Source of the DNA: Burkholderia multivorans ATCC BAA-247
GTDB taxonomy: Bacteria > Pseudomonadota > Gammaproteobacteria > Burkholderiales > Burkholderiaceae
Length of the DNA stretch: 64,000 nt
Direction of reading: 5' to 3'
Assembly: GCF_000959525.1 (NCBI RefSeq)
Contig: NZ_CP009832.1
Span: 1-64,000 of the forward strand
In this document: positions 57,901 through 64,000 of the stretch, in pieces
Layout: the number at the start of each line of letters is the position of its first letter
Position numbering within the stretch: the stretch's first letter is position 1
Translations under genes and position numbers: made by a program
Notes under the pieces: model-generated
Told to the model about the DNA's origin: nothing
Database searches by the model: none
What the model saw: only the letters and a program-made list of their open reading frames with translations

Positions 57901-60498
57901 ATGTCCAAAGCACTGATCATTGCGGAAAAGCCTTCTGTCGCGAACGACATCGCGCGCGCTTTGGGCGGCTTTACCAAGCATGACGAATACTTCGAAAGCG
58001 ACGAATACGTGCTTTCGTCCGCTGTCGGCCACCTGCTGGAAATCGCCGCTCCGGAAGAGTACGAGGTCAAGCGCGGGAAATGGAGCTTCGCGCATCTGCC
58101 CGTCATCCCCCCGCATTTCGACCTCAACCCGATCGCAAAAAGCGAGTCGCGCCTGAAAGTGCTGACGAAGCTGATGAAGCGCAAGGACGTCGATCGCCTG
58201 ATCAACGCATGCGACGCGGGGCGCGAGGGCGAGCTGATTTTCCGCCTGATCGTGCAGCACGCGAAGGCGAAGCAGCCGGTCCAGCGCCTGTGGCTGCAGT
58301 CGATGACGCCGCAGGCGATCCGCGACGGTTTCGCGCACCTGCGCAGCGACGCCGACATGCAGCCGCTCGCCGACGCCGCGCGCTGCCGCTCCGAAGCCGA
58401 CTGGCTCGTCGGCATCAACGGCACGCGGGCGATGACGGCCTTCAACAGCAAGGGCGGCGGCTTCTTCCTGACGACCGTCGGGCGCGTGCAGACGCCGACC
58501 TTGTCGATCGTCGTCGAACGCGAAGAGAAAATCCGCCGTTTCGTCCCGCGCGACTACTGGGAAGTGAAGGCGGAATTCGCGTGCGCGGCCGGCTTCTACG
58601 AAGGCAAGTGGTTCGACCCGAAATTCAAGCGCGACGAGTTCGATCCCGAGAAGCGCGATTCGCGGCTCTGGAGCCTGCCGGCTGCCGAGACGATCGTCGC
58701 CGCGTGTCGCGACCAGGTCGGCACGGTCAGCGAGGAATCGAAGCCGTCGACGCAGCTGTCGCCGCTGCTGTTCGACCTGACGAGCCTGCAGCGCGAAGCG
58801 AACAGCCGTTTCGGCTTCTCCGCGAAGAACACGCTGGGCCTCGCGCAGGCGCTGTATGAAAAGCACAAGGTGCTGACCTACCCGCGTACCGACGCGCGCG
58901 CCCTGCCGGAGGACTATATCGGCACGGTGAAGTCGACGCTCGAGATGCTCAAGGAGAGCCACAACTACCTGCCGCACGCGAAGCAGGTGCTCGACAAGGG
59001 CTGGGTCAAGCCGAACAAGCGGATCTTCGACAACTCGAAGATCAGCGATCACTTCGCGATCATCCCGACGCTGCAGGCGCCGAAATCGCTGTCCGAGCCC
59101 GAGCAGAAGCTGTACGACATGGTCGTGAAGCGCTTCCTCGCCGTGTTCTTCCCGGCCGCCGAATACCGCGTGACGACACGCATCACCGAAGTCGCCGGCC
59201 ATCACTTCAAGACCGAAGGCAAGGTGCTCGTCGAGCCGGGCTGGCTGCAGGTCTACGGCCGCGACGCCGAAGGCGCCGACGCGAACCTCGTGCAGGTGCA
59301 GAAGGACGAGAAGGTGAAGACGGACGAGATCGCCGCCGTCGCGCTCGTCACGAAGCCGCCCGCACGCTACTCGGAAGCGACGCTGCTGTCGGCGATGGAA
59401 GGCGCCGGCAAGCTCGTCGAGGACGACGAACTGCGCGAGGCCATGGCCGCGAAGGGCCTCGGTACGCCGGCCACGCGGGCGGCGATCATCGAAGGCCTGC
59501 TCGGCGAGAAATATCTCGTGCGCGAAGGCCGCGAACTGATCCCGACCGCGAAGGCATTCCAGCTGATGACGCTGCTGCGCGGGCTCGGCGTGAAGGAACT
59601 GACCGCACCCGAGCTCACGGGCGAATGGGAATACAAGCTGTCGCAGATGGAGCGCGGCAACCTCGGACGCGACGCATTCATGCAGGAAATCGCGCGCATG
59701 ACGCAGCAGATCGTCAAGCGCGCGAAGGAATACGATTCCGACACGATTCCCGGCGATTACGCGACGCTCGAAACGCCCTGCCCGAACTGCGGCGGCCAGG
59801 TGAAGGAGAACTACCGGCGCTTCGCGTGCACGAAGTGCGACTTCTCGATCTCGAAGATTCCGGGCAGCCGGCAGTTCGAGATCGCCGAAGTCGAGGAGCT
59901 GCTGCAGAAGAAGGAGATCGGTCCGCTGTCGGGCTTCCGCAGCAAGATGGGCCGTCCGTTCTCGGCGATCCTGAAGCTGACGTTCGACGACGAAATCAAG
60001 AACTACAAGCTCGAGTTCGATTTCGGGCAGGATCAGGGCGGCGACGAAGGCGAAGCGCCCGACTTCTCCGCGCAGGAGCCGGTCGGCACGTGCCCGAAGT
60101 GCAAGGGCCGCGTGTTCGAGCACGGGATGAGCTACGTCTGCGAGCACTCGGTCGCGAACCCGAAGACGTGCGACTTCCGCTCCGGCAAGGTGATCCTGCA
60201 GCAGGAAATCACGCGCGAGCAGATGGCCAAGCTGCTTGCGGACGGCCGCACCGATCTGCTGCCGAACTTCAAGTCGTCGCGCACGGGCCGCAACTTCAAG
60301 GCGTACCTCGTGAAGCAGCCGGACGGCAAGATCGGCTTCGAGTTCGAGAAGAAGGAGCCGAAGGCGGCCGCCGCGAAGAAGACGGCGAAATCGGCGACGA
60401 AGGACGCGGAGACCGTCACCGAAGGCGCCGACGAGAAGCCGGCGCCGGCACGCAAGACCGCCGCACGCAAGACGACGACGCGCAAGACGGGCTCGTAA
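57901..60498 (+). CDS. topB: DNA topoisomerase III (type IA)
   Basis: 865 residues. TOPRIM motif ALIIAEKPSVANDIARALGG with DAGREGELIFRLI, nucleophile Tyr327 in VLTYPRTDARALP, and the domain-II/III motifs KGLGTPATRAAIIEGLL. Two zinc-ribbon-like segments follow (CPNCGGQVKENYRRFACTKC; CPKCKGRVFEH ... KTC), and the last 60 residues are a Lys/Ala-rich histone H1-like tail (KAAAAKKTAKSATK). Decatenates and relaxes DNA. Larger than E. coli TopB (653), a common Burkholderia form. Confidence 0.93.
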   Translation: MSKALIIAEKPSVANDIARALGGFTKHDEYFESDEYVLSSAVGHLLEIAAPEEYEVKRGKWSFAHLPVIPPHFDLNPIAKSESRLKVLTKLMKRKDVDRLINACDAGREGELIFRLIVQHAKAKQPVQRLWLQSMTPQAIRDGFAHLRSDADMQPLADAARCRSEADWLVGINGTRAMTAFNSKGGGFFLTTVGRVQTPTLSIVVEREEKIRRFVPRDYWEVKAEFACAAGFYEGKWFDPKFKRDEFDPEKRDSRLWSLPAAETIVAACRDQVGTVSEESKPSTQLSPLLFDLTSLQREANSRFGFSAKNTLGLAQALYEKHKVLTYPRTDARALPEDYIGTVKSTLEMLKESHNYLPHAKQVLDKGWVKPNKRIFDNSKISDHFAIIPTLQAPKSLSEPEQKLYDMVVKRFLAVFFPAAEYRVTTRITEVAGHHFKTEGKVLVEPGWLQVYGRDAEGADANLVQVQKDEKVKTDEIAAVALVTKPPARYSEATLLSAMEGAGKLVEDDELREAMAAKGLGTPATRAAIIEGLLGEKYLVREGRELIPTAKAFQLMTLLRGLGVKELTAPELTGEWEYKLSQMERGNLGRDAFMQEIARMTQQIVKRAKEYDSDTIPGDYATLETPCPNCGGQVKENYRRFACTKCDFSISKIPGSRQFEIAEVEELLQKKEIGPLSGFRSKMGRPFSAILKLTFDDEIKNYKLEFDFGQDQGGDEGEAPDFSAQEPVGTCPKCKGRVFEHGMSYVCEHSVANPKTCDFRSGKVILQQEITREQMAKLLADGRTDLLPNFKSSRTGRNFKAYLVKQPDGKIGFEFEKKEPKAAAAKKTAKSATKDAETVTEGADEKPAPARKTAARKTTTRKTGS

Positions 60499-60572
60499 CG
60501 AGCGCCGCCGCGAGTCGCGCGCGTCGCGGCGGCTCGCCAGCCCGCCAGCCCGTCGGCCCGTCGGGCAAACAA

Positions 60573-60609
60573 AAAACGCGGATCGATCGCTCGATCCGCG
60601 TTTTCTTTT
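60573..60609 (+). terminator. Terminator after topB
   Basis: AAAACGCGGATCGA (60573-60586), loop TCGC, TCGATCCGCGTTTT (60591-60604), then CTTTTT. Perfect 14-bp stem; A run on the left side makes it usable by the convergent LysR gene too. Confidence 0.9.
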
Positions 60610-60642
60610 TGGCGCCTCCGTTCGGGCGCCCGCGCGTCGCCG

Positions 60643-61692
60643 TTACAGCGGCGACGGCGCCGAGACGCGCTGACGGCCTGCGCGCGGCAGCCGCGGCGAC
60701 AGGTTCGGATCCGCCGGTTCCGGCTGCTCCGCACGCGTTTCGACGCCGATCGGCGGGAGCGTCGCGCCCTGCGCGGCCCACTGCTCGCCCATCGTCGCGT
60801 CGGTCGACTTGCTGAAGTACTCGACGAGGTGATCGATGAACGTGCGCACCTTCGCCGGCAGATGGCGCCGGCTCGGATAGGCGATGTTGATCTCGACCTG
60901 CGGCAGCTTGAAATCGGGCAGCAGCCGCACCAGCGCACCGCGCGCGATGTCGCCGCCGATCAGGTAGCTCGGCAGGATCGCGACGCCCATCCCGAGCAGC
61001 GCGAACTGCCGCAGCATCGCGGTGTTGTTCGCGACGATCACGTTGGTCGGACGCACGCGCACTTCGCCGTCCGGCCCCGTAAACACGCGCTCGTCGCCCC
61101 AGTATTCGGTCGGCAGACTCAGGCTCGGATGCTCGGCGAGCTGCTCCGGATGCGTCGGCACGCCGTGCTTTTCCAGATAGCTCGGCGTCGCGCATACCGT
61201 CATGCAGCCCGTGGTCAGACGCCGCGTGACGATGCTCGCGCTGCGCATCTGTCGCGTCACGACGATGCCGACGTCGAAGCCTTCCTCGACGAGGTCGACC
61301 TGCCGATCGACGAGCGTCAGATCCGGCACCACTTTCGGGAACTGCTCGGTGTACGACTGCAGCACCGGTGCGAGGTTATGCAGGCCGAACACGACGGGCG
61401 CGACGATGCGCAGCGTGCCGACCGGCTCGTGATTGCGCGCGACGACCATCTGCTCGACGTCCTCGAGTTCGTCCAGAATCTGGCGCGCACGCTCCAGATA
61501 GACCTGCCCCGATTCCGTCAGCGAAAGGCTGCGCGTCGTGCGATTCAGCAGCCGCGTGCCGAGCCGGCCTTCGAGATCGGCGACATGGCGCGTCGCGACC
61601 GCGTTCGAGATATCCATTGCACTCGCGGCCCGCGCGAAACTGCCGAGATCCGCAACCTTGACGAACACGCGCATCGACTGCAAATGATCCAT
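60643..61692 (-). CDS. LysR-family transcriptional regulator
   Basis: 349 residues. N-terminal winged helix (MRVFVKVADLGSFARAASAMDISNAVATRHVADLEGRLGTRLL region) and a substrate-binding domain (VGTLRIVAPVVFG ...). The C terminus is about 45 residues longer than usual, Pro/Glu-rich. Divergent from the D-2-hydroxyacid dehydrogenase at 62116, which it may control; two palindromes lie in the gap. Ligand unknown. Confidence 0.9.
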   Translation of the reverse strand: MDHLQSMRVFVKVADLGSFARAASAMDISNAVATRHVADLEGRLGTRLLNRTTRSLSLTESGQVYLERARQILDELEDVEQMVVARNHEPVGTLRIVAPVVFGLHNLAPVLQSYTEQFPKVVPDLTLVDRQVDLVEEGFDVGIVVTRQMRSASIVTRRLTTGCMTVCATPSYLEKHGVPTHPEQLAEHPSLSLPTEYWGDERVFTGPDGEVRVRPTNVIVANNTAMLRQFALLGMGVAILPSYLIGGDIARGALVRLLPDFKLPQVEINIAYPSRRHLPAKVRTFIDHLVEYFSKSTDATMGEQWAAQGATLPPIGVETRAEQPEPADPNLSPRLPRAGRQRVSAPSPL

Positions 61693-62115
61693 AAACGACT
61701 CCTGCCGCTGTTACAACTTCAAAAAGTTGAAGCAAATGCGTAATTCTCCTACGACAGCGGAAAAGATGCAGAGTTGCCTATCGCGTCCGCGAATCGAGAT
61801 AAAAACCATCAAACATCCTTGGTGTGCGCGGATAATTGATCCAATTATTCTGATTGGAGCAACAATTGGGTGAATCTCGTCCGCCAGGCGGCCGAATCAG
61901 GAAGGACGTATTTGATGCGACACAACATCGCACCCCGGCGGTCGACGTTGCGCGGCGCCGGGACGGCTGCGGCCGATTGCGGCGGAGCGTAACAACCTGT
62001 TAAAAAGGCCCCACGGGCGCGGCCGGCGTAGCATCATGTCGGCCCCGGCCGCGCGGGACAGGCGCGCTGTGCGCCGCCGCTGCCGGATTCAACGCGCAAC
62101 ACCACCCCGCTCACC
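61693..62115. promoter_or_regulatory. A+T-rich divergent region with nested palindromes
   Basis: 423 bases, the part 61700-61880 clearly A+T-richer than the genes. CAACTT-caaa-AAGTTG (61714-61729) overlaps CTTCAA-aaag-TTGAAG (61717-61732), 22-40 bases upstream of the LysR start. ATAATTG-atc-CAATTAT (61832-61848) is a perfect inverted repeat overlapping CCAAT-N7-ATTGG (61841-61857). These fit LysR-type operator architecture. The right part to 62115 is GC-rich with nothing recognisable. Confidence 0.5.
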
Positions 62116-63129
62116 ATGAAAATTGCCATCCTCGACGACTACCAGGACGCCGTCCGCAAGCTGAACTGCTTCGAGATGCTCGCCGACCACGACGTGAAGG
62201 TCTTCAACAACACGGTGCGCGGGCTGGGGCAACTCGCGAGCCGCCTCGCGGAAGTCGAGGCGCTCGTGCTGATTCGCGAACGCACACCGATCTCGTCGCA
62301 ACTGCTTGCCAAATTGCCGAATCTGCGCATGATCAGCCAGACCGGCCGTATTTCGAGCCATATCGATCTCGACGCGTGTACCGACCGCGGGATCGCGGTG
62401 CTCGAAGGCACCGGCTCGCCGATCGCGCCGGCCGAACTGACGTGGGCGCTCGTGATGGCTGCGCAGCGCCGCATTCCGCAATACGTCGCGAACCTGAAGC
62501 AGGGCGCGTGGCAGCAGTCGGGGCTGAAGACGTCGGCGCTGCCGCCGAACTTCGGTCTCGGCCAGGTGCTGCGCGGGCAGACGCTCGGCATCTGGGGTTA
62601 CGGCAAGATCGGCCGGCTCGTTGCCGGCTACGGCAAGGCGTTCGGGATGAACGTGATGATCTGGGGCCGCGAACATTCGCTCGAGGCCGCGCGCGCGGAC
62701 GGCTACACCGCCGCCGAGAGCCGCGAAGCGCTGTTCGAGCAGAGCGACGTGCTGTCGCTGCACCTGCGGCTGCATGACGACACGCGCGGGATCGTCAAGC
62801 AGGAAGACTTGATGCGGATGAAGCCGACGTCGCTGCTCGTCAACACGAGCCGCGCGGAACTGCTCGAGGAAAACGCGCTCGTCAACGCGCTGTCGCACAA
62901 CCGGCCGGGGATGGTCGCGATCGACGTGTACGAAAGCGAGCCGATCCTGCAGGGCTACAGCTTGCTGCGGATGGAAAACGTGATCTGCACGCCGCACATC
63001 GGCTACGTCGAACGCGAAAGCTACGAGCTGTATTTCAGTGCCGCGTTCAAGAACATCCTCGCGTTCGACCAGGGCGACACGTCGAGCGTCGTCAACCCGG
63101 AAGCGCTGCTGCCGGTCCGCAAGCGCTGA
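62116..63129 (+). CDS. D-2-hydroxyacid dehydrogenase family protein
   Basis: 337 residues. NAD-binding GIWGYGKIGRLVAGYGKAFGM, catalytic Arg in LLVNTSRAELLEE, Glu in VYESEPIL and His in CTPHIGYVERESYE. The N terminus MKIAILDDYQDAVR is typical of a phosphoglycerate dehydrogenase-like subfamily lacking the ACT domain. Substrate unknown; not necessarily SerA. The plus-strand promoter probably lies in the palindromic region shared with the LysR gene. Confidence 0.9.
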   Translation: MKIAILDDYQDAVRKLNCFEMLADHDVKVFNNTVRGLGQLASRLAEVEALVLIRERTPISSQLLAKLPNLRMISQTGRISSHIDLDACTDRGIAVLEGTGSPIAPAELTWALVMAAQRRIPQYVANLKQGAWQQSGLKTSALPPNFGLGQVLRGQTLGIWGYGKIGRLVAGYGKAFGMNVMIWGREHSLEAARADGYTAAESREALFEQSDVLSLHLRLHDDTRGIVKQEDLMRMKPTSLLVNTSRAELLEENALVNALSHNRPGMVAIDVYESEPILQGYSLLRMENVICTPHIGYVERESYELYFSAAFKNILAFDQGDTSSVVNPEALLPVRKR

Positions 63130-63148
63130 TCACACGCCGCGCGCCGCT

Positions 63149-64000
63149 TCACGCGGCGACGCGGCCGTCCGTCATCGCGCCGACGCGCGCGAGAAAATGT
63201 TCACCGTCGCGGCGCCCGAGATCGTATGCGTGCTGCATCTGCGACGGGCTCGTGTAATCCCAGCTGGAAATCGGCACCTTCGTCGACGGCTGCACGTACA
63301 GCCGACGCTGATCGCCGTGCGCGACCGTAAACATCTGCGGACGCGGATACCGCCGCGTGACGAGCACCAGCACGTCGCCCGGCGAGGCGTCGAGCGCGCC
63401 GACCGGCACGTTGTCCACCATCCCGCCGTCGAGCACCGGCCGGCCGCCGCGCCGCAGCACCGGCGTAAACGGCGGCGTACACGACGACTGCAGGATCAGG
63501 TCGGCCAGCTCGTCGACGTGCGCGCAATCCTGCGCGCGCACGAATTCGGGACGAAAGCCCAGTGTGCGGCCGAGCGTCGGATGCAGCGTCTTGCGCAGGT
63601 ACTTTTCGATGTTGTACGCGACGAGGCCCGCGGCCACGGCGCTGCGCGCGCCGAGCCAGCGCGGCACGTGCGACACGCCGATACGGATCTCCGGCGCGCT
63701 CGCGAGCTGCGCGAACGGCTCGCCGTAGATGTCGAGCAGCGCCTGCCGGTAGATCCGGTAGTGCGGAAACATCGGCTCGCGGCCGAACAGATTGCGCCAG
63801 TACACGTTCTTCCGGTTCTCGCGCAGCGCCTCTTCGTAATAGCGCATCACCCACGCGGCATCGCGCGTGTACAGCATGCAGGCCGTCGCCGCGCCGGCCG
63901 AAATGCCGGCGATCACGCGCGGGCGCAGGCCGAGCGCCGGCTGCGCGACGTCCCAGAAACCGGCCTGCCACCAGCAGCGATTGCCGCCGCCCGCGAAAAC
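63149..64000 (-). CDS. Patatin-like phospholipase, 3' part
   Basis: Frame is open to the window edge, so the N terminus is missing (at least 284 residues present). Oxyanion-loop Gly cluster FAGGGNRCWWQAGFW, nucleophile Ser in GISAGAATACML (GxSxG) and catalytic Asp in LDGGMVDNVPVGAL form the Ser-Asp dyad of patatin lipid acyl hydrolases. Cellular role unknown; not obviously a type III/VI effector from the visible part. Confidence 0.88.
   Translation of the reverse strand, partial: VFAGGGNRCWWQAGFWDVAQPALGLRPRVIAGISAGAATACMLYTRDAAWVMRYYEEALRENRKNVYWRNLFGREPMFPHYRIYRQALLDIYGEPFAQLASAPEIRIGVSHVPRWLGARSAVAAGLVAYNIEKYLRKTLHPTLGRTLGFRPEFVRAQDCAHVDELADLILQSSCTPPFTPVLRRGGRPVLDGGMVDNVPVGALDASPGDVLVLVTRRYPRPQMFTVAHGDQRRLYVQPSTKVPISSWDYTSPSQMQHAYDLGRRDGEHFLARVGAMTDGRVAA

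Noticed and set aside
57721-60147. An 808-codon minus-strand open frame opposite topB
   Set aside because: topB motifs on the plus strand are unambiguous; the antisense product has no recognisable domain.

Overview
The window is about two-thirds G+C, has no rRNA, and carries one tRNA. Gene content and order (dapF-DUF484-xerC, hslVU beside a RegB/RegA pair, argB-nucleotidase-slmA, metX-metW, gatCAB divergent from mreBCD-mrdA-rodA, def-fmt-htpX-rsmB with an NtrY/NtrX-like pair) and the protein sequences point to a betaproteobacterium of the genus Burkholderia, most likely the B. cepacia complex. Assignment is by recognition of protein families, not by a database search. Almost all of it is chromosomal core. 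No insertion sequence, CRISPR array, prophage or replication origin was seen.

Layout. 1-399: 3' end of a lipid A acyltransferase. 955-4826: dapF, DUF484, xerC and an RlmI-type rRNA methyltransferase. 5094-7059: a COG0523 metal GTPase with a His-rich loop, then a dksA whose zinc-finger cysteines are mostly gone. 7294-9184: the HslVU protease behind a possible heat-shock promoter. 9278-11238 (minus): a RegA/RegB redox two-component pair, then a small Cys-rich CWC protein. 11856-14175: argB, a HAD nucleotidase and slmA. 14628-20652: a chaperone-usher fimbrial operon (pilin, chaperone, usher, tip adhesin, second pilin). 21141-24212: a large autotransporter with a repeated beta-helix passenger. 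These two surface systems sit between slmA and metX behind unusually A+T-rich leaders and are the only accessory-looking block.

24213-28863: a SAM-II-type riboswitch leader, metX-metW, an AmpG-type permease and an M48-like protein lacking the catalytic glutamate. 28877-32860: divergent AraC regulator and YahK-type dehydrogenase, then xthA and ppk2 on the minus strand. 32976-36313 (minus): gatCAB. 36678-42989: the rod-shape operon mreB-mreC-mreD-mrdA-rodA. 43032-46726 (minus): Sel1-repeat protein, HpcH/HpaI aldolase and queD/queE/queC for 7-deazaguanine synthesis. 47052-47127: tRNA-Phe. 47190-55754 (minus): a head-to-tail run def, fmt, lysE-like, htpX, rsmB, DUF4390, ntrY-like, ntrX-like. 55986-60498: dprA, a thioredoxin-like protein and topB. 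60643-64000: LysR regulator divergent from a D-2-hydroxyacid dehydrogenase, then a patatin-like protein cut by the window edge.

The most interesting find is the metX leader. It holds all the hallmarks of a SAM-II aptamer with a large extra hairpin, followed by a predicted remote expression platform: the conserved CGGCTAAA of the aptamer can pair with TTTAGCCG downstream, and that pairing excludes a CCGCC:GGCGG hairpin that would hide the metX ribosome binding site. Other points worth a look are the HGIAH pseudo-peptidase, the 12-fold repeat in the autotransporter, the cysteine-depleted DksA beside a zinc-type GTPase, an AAA+-less NtrX, and a mismatched acceptor stem in tRNA-Phe.
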